A DNA stretch of 64,000 nucleotides, taken from positions 5,518,001 to 5,582,000 of the forward strand of contig NZ_CP031030.1 of NCBI RefSeq assembly GCF_003711225.1. The letters run 5' to 3'. The stretch comes from Runella sp. SP2. GTDB lineage: Bacteria > Bacteroidota > Bacteroidia > Cytophagales > Spirosomataceae. Below the pieces are notes generated by a model. The model saw only the letters and a program-made list of their open reading frames with translations, was not told the origin of the DNA and did not search any database. Position 1 is the stretch's first letter, and every line of letters starts with the position of its first letter. A program made the translations under genes and the position numbers. Positions 8,155-16,923 of this stretch are shown piece after piece.

Positions 8155-9300
8155 ATGAAAGCCCCCTCTTTACTTTTGCTAGTAATTGCTTCGCTTTTTG
8201 TCCGATGCGCTACGGGCGAAACTGCCTTCAAAAAAGGAAGGCTCGACCTTGCCATTAAGCAATCGTCGTACCGCTTGACCAAACGGCCTTCGCATACCAA
8301 AGCAGCGAAGGTCTTCATCGCTGCCTACCAAACGCAGGAACGGATTCATCAAGAAAACATACAACTGCAAATCAGGAACAATCAACCCTTTAAATGGGAG
8401 GACGTCTTGTACCAATACCAGCGTTTACAACAAAATTTTCAACAGTTTTCAAAGTGCGCGGCTTGTCGTTCATTGATTCAGCCCCTGCCTCGCCCCTACA
8501 CCGAAAGCATAGAACAGGTACTCGACCTCGCCGCCGCCGAACGCTACGAGGCAGGTGTTCTTGCGTTGAAATACCAAGGCAACCGCCAAGCGTGCAAAGA
8601 AGCTTTTGAGCATTTTAAAAAAGTAAAACAACTGCGGTCGTCGTACAAAGACGTGGATAAATTGCTGCCGTTGGCCAAAGAATATGCTACGCTTCGGGTG
8701 GTGATTGAGCCTTTTAAAGACGTGCATTCACTTTCCAAGAATGACTACCAGTATTTGGAGGAGAAACTAGCGGATGCTCTGTTTGATACTCGCCAACCGC
8801 ACGAATTGGTTCGCTTTTACCCTCCAGCCCTTGCTCGTTACGACAGCATTCCACCTCACCATTTGATTCAACTTAGTTTTACCAAATACAGCTCCCAAAG
8901 CGAAACTTTGTCGTCGAGCTGCACGACCGTTGAAAGTAACGAAACGTACAAAGTAGGCACAAAAAAAATCAATGATACCACCGAGGTGGACGTGATGGAA
9001 AAAGTGAAAGGCAGTCTCACTACGCACCGTCGGGAGTTGTCGGCGAGTTGTCGGTTAGAGTTTAGAATTATTGATTTAGATACCGAGCGCCCGCTTCATT
9101 CTGATTATATCAACGATTGGGCAGATTGGGCCGAAGAATGGCATGAGTTTAGCGGAGACACCCGAGCCTTAAACGGCAAAGTACTGACTACCTCCAAAAA
9201 CCTTTTTCCGCCCTCGGATACTGATTTTTTCCGAGACATGAGTAAGTCACTGGCATCGCGGCTGCGGAAGCGACTCCAAGATTTTTACCGAAAAGAGTGA
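8155..9300 (+). CDS. Uncharacterised secreted protein or lipoprotein
   Basis: 381 residues; I do not recognise the family. The N-terminus (MKAPSLLLLVIASLFVRCATG) is a signal sequence whose Cys at 18 could be lipidated, although FVRC is a poor lipobox. Residues 25-200 look helical and repeat-like (TKAAKVFIAAYQTQERIH, EQVLDLAAAERYEAGVLALKY), resembling TPR-type packing. A CAAC pair lies near residue 101. The C-terminal half has Ser/Thr/Cys-rich strands around residues 245-305. A near-consensus promoter precedes it, and it converges on the PorP/SprF gene with only 5 nt between stops. Envelope location is inferred from the signal sequence only. Confidence 0.7.
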   Translation: MKAPSLLLLVIASLFVRCATGETAFKKGRLDLAIKQSSYRLTKRPSHTKAAKVFIAAYQTQERIHQENIQLQIRNNQPFKWEDVLYQYQRLQQNFQQFSKCAACRSLIQPLPRPYTESIEQVLDLAAAERYEAGVLALKYQGNRQACKEAFEHFKKVKQLRSSYKDVDKLLPLAKEYATLRVVIEPFKDVHSLSKNDYQYLEEKLADALFDTRQPHELVRFYPPALARYDSIPPHHLIQLSFTKYSSQSETLSSSCTTVESNETYKVGTKKINDTTEVDVMEKVKGSLTTHRRELSASCRLEFRIIDLDTERPLHSDYINDWADWAEEWHEFSGDTRALNGKVLTTSKNLFPPSDTDFFRDMSKSLASRLRKRLQDFYRKE

Positions 9301-9305
9301 TTCTA

Positions 9306-10325
9306 TTACCAAAACAAACGCGAAGAAGTATAATGACTCCGTGGGCCAAGCGTGACTCCTAGCGTAATTTCGTGCGAACCGCGCGTAGCCACTTGCAGCG
9401 AGGAAATGGGGTATTCGTAGGTGTAATTAACCCTCAGTTGCTGCGCTACTTTTGCGCCAAAAAAGGCTGTAAAAGACTCTAATTGGCGGTAGGATGCACC
9501 AAACCACAAGTCGGAAGAATAGCTTATTTTTAGATTCAAATCCCAAGATAGCGGCGCGTTTGATACTTTTTTTAACAAAATAGAAGGAGTAAAATCCCAG
9601 TCTTCTACCAATGGCAACCGATACCCCGCCGTCAGAAAAAAGTGTGGCACGACCTTACCCTGCCAATTGCTGCTAGTGTTTTTAAACGAGAGCGTTGAAG
9701 GCCAAAGTTGGTTTACCGAAAATCCACCAAAGAAATCAGTCGAATACACCCAAATACCCGCGTTTAGGTCGGGACGAATGACGGATAGTTTTCCCGATGA
9801 CACCAAAGGGTCTTGTGGATTTGCCAAACGGATTTGGTCAAAATCAAGCGTATGCTGACTTAGTCCTGCCGTCAGCCCTGCGCTTACTTGCCACTCTTCA
9901 TTGATTGGATAATGATACGCCCCCGTTGCGCCCATCGAAAACCGTGTCCACGGCCCAGTTTGGTCTCGCACGACCGTCAACCCTGCCCCTCCGTGTGCAT
10001 CGGGCTGCGACGAATACCTCTCCCGCCCAAAACGAAAACGAGGAGTAGAGGCGGGTTCTACGCTAAAATCAGGATGGCCCAAAGGCAGGTGAGCAGTCAA
10101 ATAAAACGTACGAGGGGCATCTTCGAGCCCGCCCCACTGCTGTCGATAGCCCACTCGGGCATCGGCATAGCTTTCGATTCCAGCTACGGCAGGGTTGATG
10201 AGAAAATGATTTTGTAAATACTGCGAATAATGAGGCACCTGTTGCGCAAAACTTGCTCCCACTACCAAAACCCCCATCACGGCCCACAAGGTAGTCTGCC
10301 CAAACACACGTTTCTTCCTGTCCAA
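9306..10325 (-). CDS. PorP/SprF family T9SS membrane protein
   Basis: 339 residues. A signal peptide (cleavage near FAQQVPHYSQY) is followed by the family opening QYLQNHFLINPAVAG, then YRQQWGG and FYLTAHLPLG. The remainder alternates strands typical of a 14-strand outer-membrane barrel (GAKVAQQLRVNYTYEYP, HEITLGVTLG). SprF/PorP proteins work with the type IX secretion and gliding machinery, often paired with a specific large secreted partner such as SprB. No such giant partner is adjacent here. T9SS cargo genes at 14.6 and 25.4 kb fit an active T9SS. Confidence 0.9.
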   Translation of the reverse strand: MDRKKRVFGQTTLWAVMGVLVVGASFAQQVPHYSQYLQNHFLINPAVAGIESYADARVGYRQQWGGLEDAPRTFYLTAHLPLGHPDFSVEPASTPRFRFGRERYSSQPDAHGGAGLTVVRDQTGPWTRFSMGATGAYHYPINEEWQVSAGLTAGLSQHTLDFDQIRLANPQDPLVSSGKLSVIRPDLNAGIWVYSTDFFGGFSVNQLWPSTLSFKNTSSNWQGKVVPHFFLTAGYRLPLVEDWDFTPSILLKKVSNAPLSWDLNLKISYSSDLWFGASYRQLESFTAFFGAKVAQQLRVNYTYEYPISSLQVATRGSHEITLGVTLGPRSHYTSSRLFW

Positions 10326-10403
10326 CTTATTTTTTCAAAAGGGTATCAGATTCAAGGATTTATTGCAAAAATCGCGCCTAAAATACCCTTTAGCTGAACT
10401 TTT

Positions 10404-11873
10404 TCAAAGCTCGGCGGTCGCAATTTTAGCCGACAAAATCGCCAGCGGAATTCCGCCCCCAGGGTGTACGCTTCCTCCTACAAAGTAAAGGTTTTTGAAC
10501 TGACGGGAAAAATTAGCGTGACGAAGAAAAGCTGCAAAGCGATTGTTGGAGCTATTACCATACAGTGCCCCTTGCGAACTTGAAGTCTTAGATTCGATGG
10601 TGCGTGGGTCTAAAATCGCCTCACATTCAATCAATTCGGCCAAGTCAACTCCTAAATTATGGCTCAATTTCTGGATAATTGCTTTTCTTGTTTGCGCAAT
10701 CAAGGCGTCCCAATCTTGCCCTTCATTGTTGGGCGCATTGACCATCACAAACCAATTTTCGCCCCCTGATGGTGCGTCGTCAGGTTTATATTTGGAGGTA
10801 ATGTTGATGTAAACGGTCGGGTCGGAGTAGATGGTCTTCTTTTGAAACAAATGCTCAAACTCAGTACGATAATCGTTGGAAAAGAAGATGTTATGAAGCT
10901 CCAGTTCGTTAAACTGTTTTTTTACCCCCCAATAAAAAATCAGCGCCGAACTTGATTTGGGTTGGCGCAAGATACGTTCAGGTTGACGGGCGTTGGGGAG
11001 TAATTTCCGAAAGGTATTCACTACGTCCATATTAGAGACGACGACATCGAAGGTTCGCTCTTCTACTTTTTCGTTATTACCTAGCTGTAAACCTTTTACC
11101 TGATTTGCTTCCGTTATAATGGTTGTTACTTTCGTACCAAAATGAAACGTCACACCCAAGTCCTGCGCTAATTTCACCAAACTATCGGTGATGTCCACCA
11201 TTCCTTTTTTTGGAAAAAATGCCCCAATATTGTACTCCAGATGCGGAATAATGTTCATCGTCGCGGGAGTTTCGTAGGGATTAGAGCCGTTGTAGGTAGC
11301 ATAACGGTTGAACAATTGTACCACCCGTGGATTAGAAAATCGCCGTTCGTTGGCGCGGTTCATGGTAGTAAAAGCGTCCAAACGGTGCAAATTCGCGTAA
11401 CCTTTGAGCGCATCTCGGTTAAAATACGTCCCCCATTTATGCAACGAACGGTGTAAAAACAGCTTCTCGGTGACGTCGTATTTTAGGGCGCTGTCGTCTA
11501 GGTGTTCCAACACGTCTTGCGCGGGTACTCCAAGCGTTTGTTCGAGCGCTTGTGCAAACTTTTGCTGGTCGGCATGGGCTGTTAGTCGAACCCCGTCATC
11601 CCAAAAATACCGACACACTTCTTCAAGTCGAATATAATCAAAATAGGCTTTGGGGTCTTTCCCCGACAAACGAAACAGTTCATCCACCAACTGCGGCATG
11701 GTAAACAACGACGGCCCCGCGTCGAAACGATAACCGTTTAACTCAAAACTCGAAAGTTTACCTCCTGGATAGGTATTGGCCTCAAAAACGTGCACTTTAT
11801 ACCCCTTATTGGCCAGTCGAATACTTGTGGCAATGCCCGCAATTCCTGCGCCAATGACCGCTGCTGTTTTCAT
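10404..11873 (-). CDS. CrtI/CrtD-type carotenoid desaturase
   Basis: 489 residues with an N-terminal FAD-binding dinucleotide motif (VIGAGIAGIATSIRLANKGY, then EANTYPGGKLSS) and the phytoene-desaturase signature near the C-terminus (YFVGGSVHPGGGIPLAILSA). Phrases such as RFDAGPSLFTMP, RYATYNGSNPYETP and HLEYNIGAFFPKKGM resemble Bacteroidota 1-hydroxycarotenoid 3,4-desaturases (CrtD) more than phytoene desaturase proper, but this is by recollection of the family. It probably acts in coloured carotenoid synthesis at the membrane. No crtB, crtZ or other carotenoid gene is adjacent. Same strand and 27 nt downstream of the MOSC gene. Confidence 0.87.
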   Translation of the reverse strand: MKTAAVIGAGIAGIATSIRLANKGYKVHVFEANTYPGGKLSSFELNGYRFDAGPSLFTMPQLVDELFRLSGKDPKAYFDYIRLEEVCRYFWDDGVRLTAHADQQKFAQALEQTLGVPAQDVLEHLDDSALKYDVTEKLFLHRSLHKWGTYFNRDALKGYANLHRLDAFTTMNRANERRFSNPRVVQLFNRYATYNGSNPYETPATMNIIPHLEYNIGAFFPKKGMVDITDSLVKLAQDLGVTFHFGTKVTTIITEANQVKGLQLGNNEKVEERTFDVVVSNMDVVNTFRKLLPNARQPERILRQPKSSSALIFYWGVKKQFNELELHNIFFSNDYRTEFEHLFQKKTIYSDPTVYINITSKYKPDDAPSGGENWFVMVNAPNNEGQDWDALIAQTRKAIIQKLSHNLGVDLAELIECEAILDPRTIESKTSSSQGALYGNSSNNRFAAFLRHANFSRQFKNLYFVGGSVHPGGGIPLAILSAKIATAEL

Positions 11874-11900
11874 TTGTGGTACGGACGTCCCGTCCGTTGG

Positions 11901-12746
11901 TTAAATTCCTTCACTCATTGTATAACGCACCTTCCGACTCACCACCACGACCTCATCTCCCACCTTAATTCGACCCGATTCTTGCGTAACGACGTTTTGG
12001 CCAAAGAAAATCTTATTGTTTCTTTTTCGGTAGCTGGACAGCGTACGCAGAGGTTCTTTGCCCGAAATTTCCCCTTTTTCTGGGTCAACCGTGGTCAGAA
12101 TACAGCGGGCACAAGGTTTTACGCCGTAAAAGCGGACTCCTCCTATCGTGAACTCGTACCATTGGTCTTCCTCGTAAGGCTCGCCTCCTTCAAAAACAAA
12201 GTTGGGGCGAAAGCGTACCATAGAAACTGCGTCGGGCAGTCGAGTGTTTAAATCATCTAACGAAGATTGGCCAATCAACAAAAAAGGAAAGCCATCGGCG
12301 AAGCTTACGTTGACGTCGAAAGGGGCGTAATCTGGATCAGCCAAACGCGGCGAAGTATCAGGTAAATACATTAAACGCACCGAAAAACCCAACGCCTCCG
12401 TCAGCCAACGGTTACAGGCATCGTTGACTACTACGGCTTCGATGGTATCGTCCCAAACGGTCACGGGTACTAAATCGAAGGTTTCAGGAAGTGTAGGTAC
12501 GGTCAACACGCCCAAATCGCGCGTGCGATGTCGAAGTTCCAAGCCATAGTCGGTCAAGGTTACCTCAATTAGCGCCATGGTCGGATGTTGACGCTGGGTC
12601 ACAAAGCGATTGGCGTCATCAATCACCACCCAACGGCGGTCAAAGCGTAAGCCCCGCTCTTCGACTTCGGCCTGTGAAACCCGAATTGCGCCCAATGATT
12701 TGACGGGATAAATGTAAATGTCGGAAAGAATGAGTGAAGTGTTCAT
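11901..12746 (-). CDS. MOSC domain protein (YcbX/mARC-like)
   Basis: 281 residues from MNTSLILSDIYIYPVKS; an upstream in-frame start would extend across the divergent promoter. The N-terminal beta-barrel carries IYPVKSLGAIRV and ERGLRFDRRWVV. The C-terminal MOSC domain contains RFRPNFVF and KPCARCILTTVDPEKG, whose Cys is the presumed molybdenum-cofactor sulfur ligand. Homologues bind Mo cofactor and reduce N-hydroxylated compounds with an electron donor. No ferredoxin domain is fused here, unlike E. coli YcbX. It is followed by the carotenoid desaturase 27 nt downstream. Confidence 0.9.
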   Translation of the reverse strand: MNTSLILSDIYIYPVKSLGAIRVSQAEVEERGLRFDRRWVVIDDANRFVTQRQHPTMALIEVTLTDYGLELRHRTRDLGVLTVPTLPETFDLVPVTVWDDTIEAVVVNDACNRWLTEALGFSVRLMYLPDTSPRLADPDYAPFDVNVSFADGFPFLLIGQSSLDDLNTRLPDAVSMVRFRPNFVFEGGEPYEEDQWYEFTIGGVRFYGVKPCARCILTTVDPEKGEISGKEPLRTLSSYRKRNNKIFFGQNVVTQESGRIKVGDEVVVVSRKVRYTMSEGI

Positions 12747-12805
12747 AAAACAAAGTAACGTCGATTTTCGTAGTTTTGGAAAAAATAGCAATACAGCTGT
12801 CCAAA

Positions 12806-13504
12806 ATGCCTACTTACAAACACCTTTTTTTCGACCTCGACCACACTTTATGGGATTTTGAGCGCAATTCGGCCGAGTCTCTTTCTGAAATTTACCATAC
12901 GTTTGAACTGCATAACCACGGTATTTTATCGCTTGGCGATTTTGTCAAAACCTTTATTGAAATCAATACGCAGCTTTGGGCTGATTTCGACCGTGGTAAA
13001 ATTGCTCACGGCTATATCCGAGAAAATCGTTTTCGATTGGTTTTTGAGGCGCTCAACGTCGATAACCTCGCCGTTGGAAAAGACATGGGAGAAGAATACT
13101 TGCGGCTTTTACCCCAAAAAGCCCACTTGCTCGACGGCGCCGTGGAATTACTGGATTATTGTGCCAACAAAAACTACCAACTCCACATCGTCACCAACGG
13201 TTTTGATTCGATTCAAGCCTCTAAAATGGCCAGTTCGGGCATTCAGCAGTATTTTGAGCACGTCATTACCAATGAAAAAGCAGGGGCTAAAAAGCCTGAT
13301 GCCCAGATTTTTGAGTTTGCACTGCGCTCCGCCAACGCCCACCCTGATGAAAGTTTGATGATTGGCGACAACTGGGAAGCTGACATTATGGGAGCGCTCC
13401 GCTTTGGCATCGATGCTGCTTTTTACAACCCCAAAAACCTAAAATTTGAGCAAACCCCTACCTATGATGTACAGCATTTGAACGAGTTGATGTCAATTCT
13501 CTGA
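12806..13504 (+). CDS. yjjG: YjjG-family noncanonical pyrimidine nucleotidase (HAD hydrolase)
   Basis: 232 residues from MPTYKHLFFDLDHTLWDFE; the upstream in-frame start overlaps a -7 box (TAGTTTTG, 12771-12778). HAD motifs are I FFDLDHTLWD, II HIVTNGF, III Lys in KKPDAQIFEFAL and IV MIGDNWEADIMGA. The length and the WDFERNS opening fit the YjjG group, which dephosphorylates UMP, dUMP and noncanonical pyrimidine nucleotides as housecleaning. It is divergent from the MOSC gene and convergent with the patatin gene, whose stop overlaps its 3' end by 12 nt. Confidence 0.88.
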   Translation: MPTYKHLFFDLDHTLWDFERNSAESLSEIYHTFELHNHGILSLGDFVKTFIEINTQLWADFDRGKIAHGYIRENRFRLVFEALNVDNLAVGKDMGEEYLRLLPQKAHLLDGAVELLDYCANKNYQLHIVTNGFDSIQASKMASSGIQQYFEHVITNEKAGAKKPDAQIFEFALRSANAHPDESLMIGDNWEADIMGALRFGIDAAFYNPKNLKFEQTPTYDVQHLNELMSIL

Positions 13505-14578
13505 GGTCGTGGTGGTAGGTTTACAAAAATCACAAACACCTTTTTTCCCACTTTCAATCAAGGTGTTTTTCTCCAACAAAGAAAGCTTTCGGACTTTAAC
13601 GCCAATGTTTTGAAAGTCAATCGAAATCGTTCGTTTTAAATCTTCGGGGCGAAAACTGGCGCGATTGGCGGCTTCCGAAACGAGGTTATAAAACGCCCCC
13701 ATGTAGGTTTTGAAACTGCGAATGGGGTAAGGCGCTAACCCAAAGTTTTGGGCATCGGCCTTGATTTGCTCGGCACTTTCGAGGCGTAAACCGAGGGTTT
13801 CGTGGTTAAAAACGTAGGCATCGGGCGACAATTGGGGCTGCGGTTGGCTCAAGAAGCGGTTCTGGTCAAACAAACCAATCGGGTAATTGAGCAATAACCC
13901 GCCATCTACCAGCACGTCGGCGGGAACTGTGCGCGGAGGGCGCGAATAAAAACGCCCCGTACTATCCATAAACACCGCGCAGTAATACAAAGGAATCGAC
14001 ATGGACGCCCGTACCGCGTCAGCAATCGCGAGGTTGGGGAAATTTTCGTACGAAAGCACCATCGGTTTTTGTTGCGTGAGGTTGGTGACCGTCACATACA
14101 AGTCTTTAAGGCAGCTGTCGCGTTGGGCAAGTTCGTGAAGTTCCCCAAAAGTCAACCCCGAATTTCCCGTTCTGATGTCGATTTTTTCGCCAATCCACCG
14201 TCGAAACGCATCCCCTCGGTACCAGCCAAAACGCTCCACCAATCGCTGAGCCCCTCCCACAAAAATGTATTGACCGTCGTTAAACGACTCTACTTTCATC
14301 TCGGAGACCAAGTCCGTCAACTCAGCCGCCGAATAACCTACCGACAGCAACGACGCCTGAATGGCACCTGCCGACGTTCCGCCAATGCGACGAATACTGT
14401 GCAACATTCCCCTTTGTTCTAGTTCTTGAAGCGCCCCACAATACGCCACCCCGCGAATACCACCCCCTTCGAGCACTAAATTATGGTACTTTTGCTGCGC
14501 CAATGCCGTTGACAAACCCCAAACAAAATGAATGAAAAGTCCGTTGATTAGGAGTCTAGGTAACACTTTTTGGGCCAT
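13493..14578 (-). CDS. Patatin-like phospholipase, exported
   Basis: 361 residues from MAQKVLPRLLINGLF; the longer frame overlaps the divergent promoter gap. A signal peptide ends near STALAQQKY. The patatin domain has the oxyanion motif EGGGIRGVAYCGAL, the nucleophile elbow GGTSAGAI (Ser) and the dyad Asp in VDGGLLLNYPI. Family knowledge: Ser-Asp lipid acyl hydrolase. The signal peptide suggests periplasmic action on membrane lipids. A C-terminal CDFCKP pair is unusual. It is divergent from the FG-GAP gene (53 nt apart) and overlaps yjjG tail to tail. Confidence 0.9.
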   Translation of the reverse strand: MAQKVLPRLLINGLFIHFVWGLSTALAQQKYHNLVLEGGGIRGVAYCGALQELEQRGMLHSIRRIGGTSAGAIQASLLSVGYSAAELTDLVSEMKVESFNDGQYIFVGGAQRLVERFGWYRGDAFRRWIGEKIDIRTGNSGLTFGELHELAQRDSCLKDLYVTVTNLTQQKPMVLSYENFPNLAIADAVRASMSIPLYYCAVFMDSTGRFYSRPPRTVPADVLVDGGLLLNYPIGLFDQNRFLSQPQPQLSPDAYVFNHETLGLRLESAEQIKADAQNFGLAPYPIRSFKTYMGAFYNLVSEAANRASFRPEDLKRTISIDFQNIGVKVRKLSLLEKNTLIESGKKGVCDFCKPTTTTSEN

Positions 14579-14631
14579 AAAAACGTTTTTTTGTTGTGTA
14601 ACGATTTTGCCAGAGAAAAATTGACCAACTG

Positions 14632-16923
14632 ATGAAGCTTCTGCTACCAAATTTCACCGCACCACTTGTCCATTCCTTTGCGTCTCGCGGTTTGGCAGGG
14701 ATTGTTTTAGGTGTATGCACAACTTTCACGGCATTGGCTCAGTCGTTTTCTTTTCAGTGGGACAATGCTGTTGCCGTGACAATTCAGGGGAAAAAGCTTC
14801 TTAACCCTTGGGCGGGTGGGCTAAACAACGCTCAGTTTTCTAAGATGCACCTCAACGACGATGGAGTCGAGGATTTGGTTGTTTTTGAGCGTTCGAGCCA
14901 TTCGGTCAATACGTTTTTGGCCGTACCACAAGCGACTGGGCATCAATGGAAACACGCCCCTGAGTACGAAACGCGCTTCCCTGCGGACATGCTTCATTGG
15001 ATGTTACTCGTTGATTTTGACCAAGATGGCCGCAAAGACCTGTTTACCAGCACCAACGGCGGTATTCGGGTTTTTAGAAATGTAGCTACCTCCAACGGCT
15101 TTTCGTGGTCGCTAATTGCTGACCCCATTCTTACGCAAGGTTTTTCAGGAAATATCAACTTATACGTTCCTTCCACCGACTTACCCGCGATTGCTGACAT
15201 CGACGACGACGGAGACATTGACATTCTTACCTTCGATTTTACGGGGACTTCGGTCGAGCTTCATCAAAATTTTAGCAAAGAACAAAAAAGTACAAATCCG
15301 TTCATTTTTAAGAAAACCACCAACAATTGGGGACGCTTCAGCGCTACTTCCTTTTGTGACCAATATCTTTTTAATCTTCCACCTATCGACGTTGCACTCC
15401 AAAACCCCTCCAACGCGCGCATTGCCCACGCAGGAAATACCCTTTGGGTTGGTGACCTCAACGGCGACGGCAAAAAAGACGTGCTACACGGCCACGTTGC
15501 TTGTGACAACGTAGTGATGCTGACCAATGTAGGTGGAAACGGAATGGCAGCGCTCATTGGCAGTGCGCAAGCTTCCTTCCCTTCCATCACCCCCATCAAT
15601 TTCCCCGTTTTTCCTTCTCCTTACTTAGAAGACATTGATGGCGACGGTCAAAAGGACTTGATTGCCAGCCCCAGCAGTACCGACATTGCTACCAATCCGT
15701 TGCTCAATTTACGGCAATCCAACTGGTTGTATAAAAACGAAGGAACTACTACCAACCCTAAGTTTACCTATCGTCAAATGGATTTTCTCCAAGATGGGAT
15801 GATTGATTTGGGAGAAAACGCCACCCCTGCCTTAGCGGATATTGACGGTGATGGTGACTTAGATTTAGTCGCGGGTTACGGTGGTTTACGCGCCACTGAT
15901 GGTTATCGGGCAGGCATTGCATTTTTCCGAAATACAGGTAACGCTACCCAAGCCGCTTTTGAATTTATCAATGAAGACTTTCTCGGGTTGAGCGCCCAGC
16001 TTTTTAAAAAAGAAAACGTAAGTTTGGTGAATGCCAAACCTTTTTTTGCGGATTTGAATGGCGATGGTACTACTGATTTGGGATTTTGGGCCAATACTTT
16101 CAGGGGAATGGATATTCGCTACCTGCCTAACCTCGCCCCTCGCGGACAAGCAATGCGGCTAGATACGAGTCGAATCACCAAAATGCCGCTTCCGAAAAAT
16201 TTTACCAACGGAGAGAATTTACTCTACTACGACATTGATAAAGATGGGAAATTAGACGTACTGGTGAGTAAAAATTCGGGGAATGTGGAGTTTCACCAAA
16301 ATGTGGGGAGTACGGCATCCCCCATCTACGAACTTAAAAGTGAAGCTTTTGGCGGAATTGACGTGGATTTTGAGCGCCGCGCGCAAGGCATGGTCGTGGC
16401 TGATCTCAATGCTGACCAAAAACCTGAGCTTATCATGGGGGATTTGCTGGGTCGCTTGCGTGTTTACCAAAACTTTACCACACTGACTACGTTTAAAAGC
16501 GATAGCAACCTCATTTTCAACGCATTTAGCAATAAATCCGAATTTATCCGCATTGGCGTGGGCCTATTTCCTGCGGTAGGAGATGTCAACGGTGACCAAC
16601 TTCCCGAACTCCTTATTGGAAGCAATACGGGTGGGATACGTTTTTTGAAAAACAACTCACCCAAGGGCACTCCCACTGGCAATGAGCTGGAGTTTTTTGT
16701 GTATCCAAATCCTACTTCCAACTTTCTTTACGCCCAAGTTCCCGAAAAAGGAACGCTTGAGCTGTTTTCTATCAGTGGACAATTCATTAGCAGCATCATT
16801 GTTCCACAACCAACCACCGAGCTCCCAATGGATATCAGCAAATTACCTGCGGGCTTGTATCTCCTGCGTTTTACGACCGCCAATGACGTTAAAATGTCGC
16901 AAAAGGTAATAATAACCCGCTAA
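14632..16923 (+). CDS. FG-GAP/VCBS repeat protein with T9SS type A sorting domain
   Basis: 763 residues with a signal peptide ending near TALAQS. At least seven calcium-binding-type Asp-rich loops are spaced through it (DIDDDGDID, DLNGDGKKD, DIDGDGQKD, DIDGDGDLD, DLNGDGTTD, DIDKDGKLD), marking an FG-GAP/VCBS beta-propeller. The C-terminal 75 residues begin FFVYPNPTSNF and end in KVIITR, a type A T9SS sorting domain, so the protein should cross the outer membrane by T9SS and be released or anchored. Adhesive or ligand-binding role is inferred. Its last 81 nt overlap the convergent membrane-protein gene. Confidence 0.93.
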   Translation: MKLLLPNFTAPLVHSFASRGLAGIVLGVCTTFTALAQSFSFQWDNAVAVTIQGKKLLNPWAGGLNNAQFSKMHLNDDGVEDLVVFERSSHSVNTFLAVPQATGHQWKHAPEYETRFPADMLHWMLLVDFDQDGRKDLFTSTNGGIRVFRNVATSNGFSWSLIADPILTQGFSGNINLYVPSTDLPAIADIDDDGDIDILTFDFTGTSVELHQNFSKEQKSTNPFIFKKTTNNWGRFSATSFCDQYLFNLPPIDVALQNPSNARIAHAGNTLWVGDLNGDGKKDVLHGHVACDNVVMLTNVGGNGMAALIGSAQASFPSITPINFPVFPSPYLEDIDGDGQKDLIASPSSTDIATNPLLNLRQSNWLYKNEGTTTNPKFTYRQMDFLQDGMIDLGENATPALADIDGDGDLDLVAGYGGLRATDGYRAGIAFFRNTGNATQAAFEFINEDFLGLSAQLFKKENVSLVNAKPFFADLNGDGTTDLGFWANTFRGMDIRYLPNLAPRGQAMRLDTSRITKMPLPKNFTNGENLLYYDIDKDGKLDVLVSKNSGNVEFHQNVGSTASPIYELKSEAFGGIDVDFERRAQGMVVADLNADQKPELIMGDLLGRLRVYQNFTTLTTFKSDSNLIFNAFSNKSEFIRIGVGLFPAVGDVNGDQLPELLIGSNTGGIRFLKNNSPKGTPTGNELEFFVYPNPTSNFLYAQVPEKGTLELFSISGQFISSIIVPQPTTELPMDISKLPAGLYLLRFTTANDVKMSQKVIITR

